A stretch of 13,480 nucleotides of DNA from RGIG5270 sp045538635 (GTDB lineage: Bacteria; Verrucomicrobiota; Lentisphaeria; Victivallales; Victivallaceae), in assembly GCA_045538635.1 (NCBI GenBank), contig JAZSRU010000027.1, forward strand, positions 1 through 13,480, given 5' to 3'. The notes under the pieces are model-generated. The model had not been told where the DNA came from. It worked only from the letters and a program-made list of their open reading frames with translations, and ran no database searches. The position numbers and the translations under genes are program-made. Shown here piece after piece: positions 1-6,505 of the stretch. Each line of letters starts with the position of its first letter. Position 1 is the first letter of the stretch.

Positions 1-1
1 A

Positions 2-14
2 GCACCGGAGGTGC
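2..14. repeat. Small GC-rich hairpin at the left edge
   Basis: GCACC at 2-6 pairs with GGTGC at 10-14 around a GGA loop and is followed by GCTTTT. It could be a weak rightward terminator for a gene lying left of the window, or one more hairpin of the repeat cluster that follows. The T run is only four bases, so terminator function is doubtful. Confidence 0.35.
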
Positions 15-56
15 GCTTTTATCAGGAACACCATCCCTACTCGCGCAGCGAGAAAA

Positions 57-209
57 CTTCACAAGCGAATGAAATGAGCGACTTCACAAGTGAGCAGAGC
101 GAACGTCTTCACAAGCAAGGCTTCTCGTTTTTTGTGAAGATGTGAAGAAAAGGCTGCGCCTTTTAAGTGAAGTTGCGCTTTGCGCAGTGAAGAGAAGACT
201 TGCGTCTTC
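57..209. repeat. Mirrored CTTCAC/GTGAAG repeat array with embedded mini-hairpins
   Basis: CTTCACAAG occurs at 57-65, 82-90 and 107-115 with an exact 25-base period. Its reverse-complement core GTGAAG then occurs four times, at 134-139, 142-147, 167-172 and 187-192. Between or after the GTGAAG copies sit perfect small hairpins: AAAAGGC/GCCTTTT (148-154 and 158-164, loop TGC), TGCGC/GCGCA (174-178 and 182-186) and GAAGAC/GTCTTC (194-199 and 204-209, loop TTGC). The array as a whole is therefore roughly palindromic around 121-133. I see no convincing gene in it; the open frames that cross it are low-complexity products of the repeats. It resembles dispersed extragenic palindromic repeat families. 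Its function is unknown. Confidence 0.8.
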
Positions 210-212
210 GTT

Positions 213-243
213 CCGCCATTTTTTTTGCCCAAAAAAATGGCGG
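213..243. repeat. Perfect 13-bp inverted repeat overlapping the tRNA 3' end
   Basis: The arm at 213-225 (CCGCCA plus seven T) is the exact reverse complement of the arm at 231-243, with a five-base loop. The right arm contains the last bases of the tRNA-Ser gene, including its CCA. In the tRNA transcript the encoded CCA is followed directly by seven U and then by the matching A-rich arm. This could be a terminator or processing structure; the U run next to the folded acceptor and T arms would favour termination. Confidence 0.7.
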
Positions 244-327
244 AGAGAGAGGGATTTGAACCCTCGATACCCATAAGGATATAACGATTTTCGAGACCGT
301 CGCCTTCGACCACTCAGCCATCTCTCC
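238..327 (-). tRNA. tRNA-Ser (anticodon CGA), CCA encoded
   Basis: Read on the minus strand, the acceptor stem GGAGAGA (327-321) pairs with TCTCTCC (248-242), followed by discriminator G at 241 and an encoded CCA at 240-238. The anticodon stem ACGGT/ATCGT encloses the loop CTCGAAA, which gives anticodon CGA, reading the serine codon UCG. A long variable arm between the anticodon and T stems and a T loop of the GGTTCGAATCC type confirm the class II serine tRNA fold, as does the G73 discriminator expected for serine. The gene is 90 nt with CCA. It is divergent from ilvN, with its own probable promoter at 343-370. Confidence 0.95.
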
Positions 328-342
328 GGATTTGTTTTCACT

Positions 343-370
343 AATATAATACACTTTTTTCATTTTTCAA
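343..370 (-). promoter_or_regulatory. Probable promoter of the tRNA-Ser gene
   Basis: On the minus strand TTGAAA (370-365) is followed after 16 bases by TATATT (348-343). The start point would fall about 9 bases before the mature tRNA 5' end, a normal spacing for a tRNA leader. The surroundings are strongly AT-rich. The prediction rests on similarity to sigma-70-type consensus boxes only. Confidence 0.5.
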
Positions 371-411
371 AAAAAATATCAAAATTTATGCCGTTATTTT
401 AACTTTTTTAC

Positions 412-439
412 TTGAAATATTTCCTTTTTATTGTATTCT
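412..439 (+). promoter_or_regulatory. Probable promoter of the ilvN-led operon
   Basis: TTGAAA at 412-417 and TATTCT at 434-439 are separated by 16 bases, and a start near 446 would give a leader of about 18 nt carrying the ribosome site AAAGGAG (451-457). No attenuator, leader peptide rich in branched-chain codons, or riboswitch fits into such a short leader, so valine/leucine attenuation is not visible here. The -10 box is imperfect and overlapping alternatives exist (TCTATA at 437-442). Confidence 0.4.
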
Positions 440-463
440 ATAAGAAAACAAAAGGAGTTTTCT

Positions 464-952
464 ATGAATAATATTGAGTCACATACCATTTCCGTTCTGG
501 TTCAAAATAAATTCGGCGTTCTCGCCCGCGTTGCAGGTCTTTTCAGCGGTCGCGGATACAATATCTCATCACTGACCGTTACCGCCACTCACAATCCGGA
601 TATTTCCAAAATGACTATCGTTACAAACGGCGACGCCAACATCCTCGAACAAATCGACAAACAGCTCCGCAAACTCGTTGATGTCATCACTGTTACTGAC
701 CTCACCGGCAGCCGCTTCGTCGAACGCGAACTCGTCCTCGTCAAAGTCAAAGCTGAATCTGCGGCCAAAAAAGCCGAACTTATTCAAATCGTGCAGATAT
801 TCGGCGCAAAATTCGTTACCGTCAGCAAAAAAGAACTCGGTATCGAACTCGCCGGACGCTCAAATGTCATTGACAACTTTATCGACATGGTCAAAGATTT
901 CGGCATCATCGACCTCGCTCGCAGCGGTCGCGTCGCCGTTGCAAAAGAATAA
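464..952 (+). CDS. ilvN: Acetolactate synthase small (regulatory) subunit
   Basis: This is the regulatory subunit of acetolactate (acetohydroxyacid) synthase, which in valine, leucine and isoleucine synthesis activates the IlvB-type catalytic subunit and confers valine feedback. The 162-residue product matches the usual length (about 160). The N-terminal ACT domain (residues about 7-80) has the family pattern NKFGVLARVAGLFSGRGYNI; N15, G18 and N33 correspond to the valine-binding N11, G14 and N29 of E. coli IlvH. The second half (about 85-160) is the IlvN C-terminal domain and ends in the typical ARSGRVAV. I chose ATG 464 because AAAGGAG lies 6 bases upstream; the open frame extends to 431, but that would place the start inside the promoter. 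Notably, no ilvB or ilvC accompanies it here. It heads a rightward operon, 28 bases before the next gene. Confidence 0.93.
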   Translation: MNNIESHTISVLVQNKFGVLARVAGLFSGRGYNISSLTVTATHNPDISKMTIVTNGDANILEQIDKQLRKLVDVITVTDLTGSRFVERELVLVKVKAESAAKKAELIQIVQIFGAKFVTVSKKELGIELAGRSNVIDNFIDMVKDFGIIDLARSGRVAVAKE

Positions 953-980
953 TCATAAACTGCTCTGAAGGTTTGAATTT

Positions 981-1676
981 ATGTTGTTTTTTGATCCTCT
1001 TTATCTGATTTTCGCCCTCCCCGGATTCATTCTCGCTCTCATTGCTGAAATGATGGTCAAAGGAACTTTTGCCAAATATGACCATGTGGCAGCTTCAAGC
1101 GGTTTTACCGGCGCACAGGCAGCACAGAGATTGCTGAATGATGCCGGAATTTACGATGTCCGCATTGAGGAAACTCACGGATTTCTCAGCGACCACTATG
1201 ATCCGGTGGCAAAGGCGCTGCGCCTCTCTCCCGGAGTTTACCGCTCTCAAAGTCTGTCTGCTATAGGTGTCGCCTGTCATGAAGCCGGTCATGCGATCCA
1301 GCACAAGGAAAATTATGCGCCTCTGAGTTTAAGAAGTGCGCTGGTGCCGATCGCTCAATTCTCATCGCCATTGTCATACATTCTGTTTGTGATGGGATTC
1401 CTTTTCCAATCCCAGCAAATGATTCTTTTCGGCGCAATTCTTTTCGGTGCGGCAGTTCTTTTCTCAATCGTGACTCTGCCGGTGGAGTACAACGCCAGCA
1501 GCCGCGCAAAAAAACTGATGGAAAGCGCCGGTATCGTAACTTCATACGAAGCAAATTCAGCAGGTGCAGTTCTGAATGCGGCATTCATGACTTATGTTGC
1601 TTCAGCTGTAAATTCGCTGCTTATTCTGATTTACTACCTCATCCGCGCCGGAGTCATCGGCGGCAGAAGGGATTGA
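981..1676 (+). CDS. Membrane zinc metallopeptidase (YugP / Zn_peptidase_2 family)
   Basis: This is a predicted integral-membrane neutral zinc metalloprotease of the YugP type (family PF04298), with unknown physiological substrate. The 231-residue product has the usual length. A first hydrophobic segment spans residues 5-25. The conserved DHYDP sequence is at 71-75 and is followed by LRLSP. The zinc site HEAGH is at 100-104 (H100, E101, H104), and E169 in LPVEYNASSRA is a likely third ligand. Two further membrane segments span about 128-166, and a last one about 205-225. ATG 981 is preceded by GAAGG at 967-971. Its stop lies one base before the ATG of the next gene, so the two are probably translationally coupled. 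The role in this operon is not evident; related proteins are often found as singletons, so a membrane quality-control role is only a guess. Confidence 0.88.
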   Translation: MLFFDPLYLIFALPGFILALIAEMMVKGTFAKYDHVAASSGFTGAQAAQRLLNDAGIYDVRIEETHGFLSDHYDPVAKALRLSPGVYRSQSLSAIGVACHEAGHAIQHKENYAPLSLRSALVPIAQFSSPLSYILFVMGFLFQSQQMILFGAILFGAAVLFSIVTLPVEYNASSRAKKLMESAGIVTSYEANSAGAVLNAAFMTYVASAVNSLLILIYYLIRAGVIGGRRD

Positions 1677-1677
1677 T

Positions 1678-2175
1678 ATGGAAAAAAATAAAACGATTCA
1701 ATCTGCAAATTTCAAAAAAGATTATATTACTGCATTTGCAGTCGGGCTTTTTTTCCTGATGGTATTTTGTGAATTTTTTGTCGCAATAAGCATCCCGCTC
1801 ACAATCAATTATACTGCTTTGTACGCAGAACACGGAGTCAGGCAGAAACTTATTGCTGATTTTGACAAACTCCGGAAAGATTGCAACAAAAAAATCAAAA
1901 ATGCCGATCCGGTAACAGTTATGGAAAAAAAACTCATCCGCTGGGATCTGGATATCATATCATCTCATTTGCGCGAATATTCACGCACCATGCCCATTGA
2001 AGAGGTCGAAAATATCGCTTCTGACCTCGCTCAATACAACAATATCGTAACTGAGCTCAATCAAGTCGGGGCAAAACCTTTCTGCCAGACTCAAACTCTC
2101 GATATGTCAAAAATCACAAAACGCATTGAAAATCATCTCAACTCTAAATACAAAAATTCAAACATAAAAAAATAA
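1678..2175 (+). CDS. Unknown small membrane-anchored protein
   Basis: I do not recognise this 165-residue protein. What can be seen is a short basic N terminus (about 1-17) and one long hydrophobic segment (about 19-44, rich in F, V and I), followed by a charged helical region (about 50-135) with heptad-like spacing of L and I. A lysine/asparagine-rich tail (about 150-165) ends the protein. This suggests a single-pass anchor with a soluble, possibly coiled-coil domain outside the membrane. The start ATG sits one base after the stop of the metallopeptidase gene, with AGAAGG inside that gene as ribosome site, and the stop lies 9 bases before kdsB. Because of this packing it is very likely a real operon member. 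A partner or substrate of the preceding protease, or a helper of the envelope-sugar genes behind it, would both fit; neither is demonstrated. Confidence 0.72.
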   Translation: MEKNKTIQSANFKKDYITAFAVGLFFLMVFCEFFVAISIPLTINYTALYAEHGVRQKLIADFDKLRKDCNKKIKNADPVTVMEKKLIRWDLDIISSHLREYSRTMPIEEVENIASDLAQYNNIVTELNQVGAKPFCQTQTLDMSKITKRIENHLNSKYKNSNIKK

Positions 2176-2184
2176 GGTGTTACA

Positions 2185-2919
2185 ATGAGCAAAGTTCATA
2201 TTGTCATTCCTGCGCGTTACGCCAGTTCCCGTTTTCCCGGCAAAGTCCTCGCTCCTCTCTGCGGCAAAGTCATGATCCAGCACGTTTATGAACGCGCCGT
2301 CGCTTCCAATGCTGATGAAGTTTACATCGCAGCCGATGATGAAAAAGTCAATGAAGCCGTCAAAAAATTCGGCGGCAAATGCATCATGACCTCCCCCGAT
2401 CACCAATCCGGTACCGACCGCATTTTTGAAGCTGTCAACTCCCTGCCGGAAAAACCGGAAATCATCATCAATGTTCAGGGCGATGAACCGCTTATTCCCA
2501 CCAGCGTTATCAATGAATTGATCCAAGTCATGCAGGACAATCCTGACCTCCCCATGGCAACTGTTGCAGTCAAACTCGAACGCGAATTCATCAATGACCC
2601 GAACAAAGTTAAAGTCATTTTCACCAAGGATCAGCGGGCAATCTATTTCAGCCGCGCCCCAATCCCGTTCCTGCGTGACGGCGGCACACCGACTCCGGCA
2701 TATCTGCACTGGGGAATTTATGCATACCGTTTCGACGCACTCAAGCGTTTCGTTTCTCTCCCGACCGGCAGACTTGAAAATTGTGAAAAACTCGAGCAGC
2801 TCCGTGTACTTGAAGACGGAATGCCGATTTATGTTCTTATTTCCGATCTCCAGAGCGTAGGCGTAGATACCCCCGAAGACCTGGAAGAAGCTGAAAGAAA
2901 AATGAAGGAGTTAATCTGA
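2185..2919 (+). CDS. kdsB: CMP-Kdo synthetase (3-deoxy-manno-octulosonate cytidylyltransferase)
   Basis: The enzyme activates Kdo with CTP to CMP-Kdo, the donor for inner-core lipopolysaccharide transfer, in the cytoplasm. Its 244 residues compare with 248 in E. coli KdsB. Seen motifs are the nucleotide-binding IPARYASSRFPGK (residues 8-20, with R11, R16 and K20), DHQSGTDR (72-79), NVQGDEP with D100 (96-102), HWGIYAYR (175-182), LEQLR (203-207) and VDTPEDLE with D228 (227-234), all characteristic of KdsB. The ribosome site is AAGG near 2174 in the nine-base gap after the unknown membrane gene. The stop TGA shares its A with the ATG of kdsA, with AAGGAG at 2905-2910 serving kdsA, so coupled translation is likely. 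Confidence 0.96.
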   Translation: MSKVHIVIPARYASSRFPGKVLAPLCGKVMIQHVYERAVASNADEVYIAADDEKVNEAVKKFGGKCIMTSPDHQSGTDRIFEAVNSLPEKPEIIINVQGDEPLIPTSVINELIQVMQDNPDLPMATVAVKLEREFINDPNKVKVIFTKDQRAIYFSRAPIPFLRDGGTPTPAYLHWGIYAYRFDALKRFVSLPTGRLENCEKLEQLRVLEDGMPIYVLISDLQSVGVDTPEDLEEAERKMKELI

Positions 2920-3737
2920 TGAATATCGTAAAACTTAATGACATCACCATCGGCAGCGGCAAACTCGTCCTCCTCGGCGGTCCCTGCATGGCAGAAACTC
3001 GAGAAACATGCCTCGAAGTGGCAAAATTCCTCACCGCTTTGACCAAAGAACTCAACATACAGTATGTTTTCAAAGCATCTTATGACAAAGCAAACCGCTC
3101 CGCCGGTAATACCCGCCGCGGTCCCGGCTTGAAAGACGGCCTCAAAATTCTTGCCGAAGTCAAAGAAACATACAATGTTCCCATCGTTACTGATATCCAC
3201 AATCCCGAAGAAGCCGCAGAAGCAGCAAAAGTTGCCGACATCATCCAAATACCCGCTTTCCTATGCCGCCAGACCGACCTCCTGCTCGCAGCCGGTGAAA
3301 CCGGAAAAATCGTCAATATCAAAAAAGGTCAGTTCATGGCCCCCGAAGATATGAAAGGCGCAGTCGAAAAAGTCCGTATGACCGGCAACAATCAAGTCAT
3401 GCTGACTGAACGCGGTACAAGTTTCGGTTATCACAATCTTGTCGTTGATATGAGAAGTCTTTATACCATGCGCCAAATGGATGTGCCGGTCATTTTTGAT
3501 GCGACCCATTCCGTCCAGCTCCCCGGCGGCAACGGCAACTCTTCCGGCGGCGCACCGCAATTCATCCCTGCCCTCGCCCGTGCAGCAGCGGCAGCAGGTA
3601 TTGACGGTCTTTTCGCTGAAATCCATCCGCGTCCTGCTGAAGCATGGTCCGACGGCGCAAACTCAATGGACTTCGCCAAAGCAGAAAAAGTTATAAAAGA
3701 GGTCAAGGCTATCTATGAACTTGTCAAGCAAAGCTGA
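2919..3737 (+). CDS. kdsA: Kdo-8-phosphate synthase, metal-dependent (class II) type
   Basis: The enzyme condenses phosphoenolpyruvate with D-arabinose 5-phosphate to Kdo-8-phosphate, the first committed step of Kdo synthesis. The product has 272 residues with a TIM-barrel pattern. Key segments are GGPCMAE (20-26), FKASYDKANRS (51-61), RGPGLKDGL (67-75), DATHSVQLPGG (194-204) and FAEIHPRPAEAWSDGANS (232-249). C23, H197, E234 and D245 line up at a constant offset of 12 with the metal ligands C11, H185, E222 and D233 of the Aquifex aeolicus enzyme, whereas the E. coli type has asparagine in place of the cysteine; I therefore infer metal dependence. ATG 2919 overlaps the kdsB stop by one base and has AAGGAG 8 bases upstream. 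The 3' end overlaps kdsC by 23 bases. Confidence 0.96.
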   Translation: MNIVKLNDITIGSGKLVLLGGPCMAETRETCLEVAKFLTALTKELNIQYVFKASYDKANRSAGNTRRGPGLKDGLKILAEVKETYNVPIVTDIHNPEEAAEAAKVADIIQIPAFLCRQTDLLLAAGETGKIVNIKKGQFMAPEDMKGAVEKVRMTGNNQVMLTERGTSFGYHNLVVDMRSLYTMRQMDVPVIFDATHSVQLPGGNGNSSGGAPQFIPALARAAAAAGIDGLFAEIHPRPAEAWSDGANSMDFAKAEKVIKEVKAIYELVKQS

Positions 3738-4251
3738 AAAAATAAAAGTCATCGTCCTCGATGTTGACGGAGTTCTCACCGACGGCAGATTCGGTTATGA
3801 CTCCGACAATGACAACGAAATAAAATTTTATCACGCCCGCGACGGCCACGGTATCAAACTTGCCATGCGCGCCGGAATTTCAGTCGGCATACTGTCCGGA
3901 AGAATTTCTGCTGCCAACCGCAAACGCGCCGCCGAACTCGGACTTGACTTCTGCAAAGAAAAATGCCACGACAAAGAAACCGGATTCCGCGAACTTGTCG
4001 CCGAACTCGGTGTTTCCGCCGAAGAATGTCTGTATATCGGCGATGATGTTGTAGATGCGATTCCCATGTCAGAAGCAGGGATCAGCGTCGTTGTCAATGA
4101 CGGTGAAGATGTGCTTGATGAAGTGGCGGACTTCCGCACTAACTGCAAAGGCGGACATGGCGCGGTCCGCGAAGTCATCAACTGGCTTCTGAAGGAACAG
4201 GGCAAATTCCAGGAAATCGTCATGGAAAGATATTTTCCGAAAAAAGACTGA
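3715..4251 (+). CDS. kdsC: Kdo-8-phosphate phosphatase (YrbI-type HAD hydrolase)
   Basis: The enzyme hydrolyses Kdo-8-phosphate to Kdo and phosphate between the KdsA and KdsB steps. It is a C0-type HAD phosphatase of 178 residues without a cap domain, the usual size for a tetrameric KdsC. Motif I is LDVDGVLTDG with nucleophile D16 and acid/base D18. Motif II is LSGR with S61, a lysine in the CHDKETG segment (K87) is the likely motif III residue, and motif IV is YIGDDVVD with D110 and D111. The conserved GGHGAVRE sequence near the C terminus is typical. The start at 3715 lies inside kdsA in another frame, with AAGG at 3705-3708 as ribosome site; the position of motif I close to the N terminus supports it. 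The C-terminal tail (about 158-178) is slightly longer than in short homologues. Confidence 0.94.
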   Translation: MNLSSKAEKIKVIVLDVDGVLTDGRFGYDSDNDNEIKFYHARDGHGIKLAMRAGISVGILSGRISAANRKRAAELGLDFCKEKCHDKETGFRELVAELGVSAEECLYIGDDVVDAIPMSEAGISVVVNDGEDVLDEVADFRTNCKGGHGAVREVINWLLKEQGKFQEIVMERYFPKKD

Positions 4252-4264
4252 AAGGATAGCGGCA

Positions 4265-4741
4265 ATGTCTTTTTCCGATTTTTTCAAAAATGTAATCCGG
4301 AAACCCGGACTTTTTAAAGCAAAACTCTCCGGCAATGATATATTCAGCGTCACCTTGAGCATTGACAGCGGAGCAGAAGTTATGGAATCATTCAAAACTT
4401 TTGCAAAAGAACGCAAAATGACTCACGGTTCAATACGCGGTATCGGTGCCGTGGAATGCGCCACTCTGCGCTTTTTTGATCCCATCAGCAAAACATTTCA
4501 GGATCATGAATTCAATGAACAGATGGAAATTGCCCACCTTGAAGGCAATATTTCAACTCTTGACGGAGAAGTTTATCTGCATGTCCATGCAGTTCTCGGC
4601 CGCAAAGACTGTTCTGTTGTCGCCGGACATCTGCTGAGTGCCAGAATAAAAGGCGCAGGAGAATTTTTCATTCAGAATATGTCAGGTGATTTTCCGCGCA
4701 AATTCTCCGATGAGATCGGCTTGAATATTTACGATTTTTAA
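4265..4741 (+). CDS. PPC-domain (DUF296) protein
   Basis: The 158-residue product is essentially one PPC domain (plants and prokaryotes conserved, PF03479), a trimeric alpha/beta fold found alone in bacteria and next to AT-hooks in plant DNA-binding proteins. Seen features are RGIGAVECATLRFFD (58-72), HLEGNISTLDGEVYLHVHAVLG (91-112) and GHLLSARIKGAGEFFI (121-136). H106, H108 and H122 form the histidine set proposed to bind metal in bacterial members. No AT-hook is present. An N-terminal extension of about 20 residues precedes the domain. The gene begins 13 bases after kdsC, with AAAGGA at 4251-4256, and ends 14 bases before the ABC gene. The family's biochemical role in bacteria is unsettled, so its place in a Kdo operon may be regulatory or enzymatic. 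Confidence 0.85.
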   Translation: MSFSDFFKNVIRKPGLFKAKLSGNDIFSVTLSIDSGAEVMESFKTFAKERKMTHGSIRGIGAVECATLRFFDPISKTFQDHEFNEQMEIAHLEGNISTLDGEVYLHVHAVLGRKDCSVVAGHLLSARIKGAGEFFIQNMSGDFPRKFSDEIGLNIYDF

Positions 4742-4755
4742 CCGGAACAGAAAGC

Positions 4756-6465
4756 ATGAAAAACATGAAAACAATCAATATGATACGGCAGATACTCGCT
4801 CCGAAATACAAGGCTGCCGGATTGTTGCTGATTGCGGCTATGTTTTTCGGTGCATTGGTCGAAATAGCGGCATTGGCGATGCTGATGCCGCTGGTGACAG
4901 CATTTACAGATCCGACACTTTTTCAGCGCAATAAATATCTGAAAATTGTTTATGATTATGTAAATCCGGCAAATCTTGAACAATTCATGATTGTTGCCGC
5001 AGCAGCAATGATTGCAGTTTATATTTTAAAGAATCTGTACAATTTTGCCGTTTTTTACGCACAAACATGGTACACAAAAAAACTTACACTCAATTTCACC
5101 AACCGCGTATATCAGAATACTGTCGCCAGACCGTACGAATATTTCCTGACTCATGACAATGCGGAACTGACCAACAGGATCGCTCAAATAGGTACTTTCG
5201 GTCAAACTTTTATGGTTCCGTTTTTTATTGCGGCATCTGAAATACTTGTCCTTTTCACACTCGGAATTGCCATGCTGCTGCTTGCCCCGCAAATCGCAAT
5301 TGCCGCTATTGGTGCCAGCGCATTCGTACTCGGCGGATTTCATTTGCTGACGCGCAGGATACTGGAAAAAAACGGTAAAAAAATGCATCTGGCTCTGAAT
5401 GAATTACTGCACCAGCTGACTCTGACCTTCAATGCAGTAAAAGAAATAAAACTCGCAGGCACCGATGATTATTTCCGTTCAAAAGTCCATAATGCACAGG
5501 ATAATTATATGAGTTCTGTCAAAAAATTTTACGATATCGGCAATATCCCCAGAATGTTGATCGAAAGCTGGAGCGTTGTCCTCGCAATGGGTATATTAAT
5601 AATACTTCTGATGCAGGGAATCAGCACGACCCGCATTATTTTCATGGCGGCATTTTTTCTGGGGGCCATGTTCCGCATACTGCCGTCACTGACGCGTATC
5701 CAACACAATATTTTCAGCATGAAGCAATACTATTACCTTTTCACTGTAATCCATGAAAGCCTCTCTGCATCATCTGCAAAAATCAACAAAACAGCCCCGG
5801 CGGAACCATTCCGGTTCAATGACCAAATCACTCTCGAAAATGTCTCTTTCTGTTATCAGAACAATCAGTCCCGCAAAATTATAGATTCATTCAACCTGAA
5901 TATCAGAAAAAATGAGTGTATCGCCTTCACCGGACTCAGCGGATGCGGCAAAACAACTCTTGTCGACCTCATTTGCGGTTTACTTACACCGATTGACGGA
6001 AAAATTTGCGCCGATGGCACAGACATTCAGAAAATACTGACTTCATGGCAGCAGAATATCGGTTATGTGCCGCAGGATACGATCCTTTTCAATATGTCGG
6101 TCAAAGAAAATATCGCCATCGGTATTGACAAAAATAAAATTGATGAAGAAAAACTCGCAAATGCCATCGCCCTCGCTCAACTGGACGATTTTATCAACTC
6201 GCTGCCGCAAAAAGCCGATACTCAAATCGGCGGCTCAAATATCCGTGTATCAGGAGGTCAACGCCAGAGAATAGCCATCGCCCGCGCACTTTACCGCAAT
6301 CCGCAAATCCTGATAATGGACGAAGCAACCAGCGCACTCGATGCAGATACAGAAGAAGCTTTCGCTGACTCAATAAACACCCTGAAAGGCAAAATCACCA
6401 TTCTGATGATCGCCCATCGCGAAAAAATGATAGCCGTCTGCGACCGTGAAATCCGCCTTGTCTGA
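4756..6465 (+). CDS. ABC exporter/flippase, PglK-like (fused membrane and ATPase domains)
   Basis: This is a half-size ABC exporter of 569 residues, presumably a homodimer. Six hydrophobic segments occupy about residues 20-50, 76-102, 150-175, 178-200, 270-288 and 290-312, followed by the ATPase domain. Its motifs are Walker A GLSGCGKTT (393-401), Q-loop VPQ with Q440, signature VSGGQ (498-502), Walker B ILIMDE with E523, and H-loop H554. The N-terminal pattern (VEIAALAMLMPLVT and the following FQRNKYL) strongly recalls Campylobacter PglK, the flippase for undecaprenyl-diphosphate-linked oligosaccharides, more than MsbA. Context with kdsABC supports transport of a lipid-linked envelope glycan; the substrate is inferred. 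The protein stops very soon after the H-loop, lacking the usual tail of about 10 residues. ATG 4756 has only a weak ribosome site; ATG 4765 is an alternative. Confidence 0.9.
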   Translation: MKNMKTINMIRQILAPKYKAAGLLLIAAMFFGALVEIAALAMLMPLVTAFTDPTLFQRNKYLKIVYDYVNPANLEQFMIVAAAAMIAVYILKNLYNFAVFYAQTWYTKKLTLNFTNRVYQNTVARPYEYFLTHDNAELTNRIAQIGTFGQTFMVPFFIAASEILVLFTLGIAMLLLAPQIAIAAIGASAFVLGGFHLLTRRILEKNGKKMHLALNELLHQLTLTFNAVKEIKLAGTDDYFRSKVHNAQDNYMSSVKKFYDIGNIPRMLIESWSVVLAMGILIILLMQGISTTRIIFMAAFFLGAMFRILPSLTRIQHNIFSMKQYYYLFTVIHESLSASSAKINKTAPAEPFRFNDQITLENVSFCYQNNQSRKIIDSFNLNIRKNECIAFTGLSGCGKTTLVDLICGLLTPIDGKICADGTDIQKILTSWQQNIGYVPQDTILFNMSVKENIAIGIDKNKIDEEKLANAIALAQLDDFINSLPQKADTQIGGSNIRVSGGQRQRIAIARALYRNPQILIMDEATSALDADTEEAFADSINTLKGKITILMIAHREKMIAVCDREIRLV

Positions 6466-6505
6466 AAAATCAAATAATAACTGTTGACAATAGGAGTTTT
6501 TAGCA

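Noticed and set aside
57..209. CRISPR array
   Set aside because: The repeat unit is only 6-9 bases, changes orientation midway and has palindromic spacers; no cas genes are nearby.
59..363. Three leftward open frames across the repeat array and the tRNA
   Set aside because: They read through a tRNA gene and low-complexity repeats and show no family resemblance.
431..463. Upstream extension of ilvN to an ATG at 431
   Set aside because: It would start inside the predicted promoter and adds 11 residues not seen in the family; ATG 464 has an excellent ribosome site.
2158..2709. Leftward open frame of 183 codons opposite kdsB
   Set aside because: It is the antisense shadow of a clear kdsB gene, with composition typical of reverse-frame reading (rich in F and D).
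6484..6489. TTGACA in the gap before the hydrolase gene as a -35 box
   Set aside because: It lies almost on the ribosome site, 17 bases before the ATG, so a -10 box would fall inside the coding sequence; no suitable box follows.
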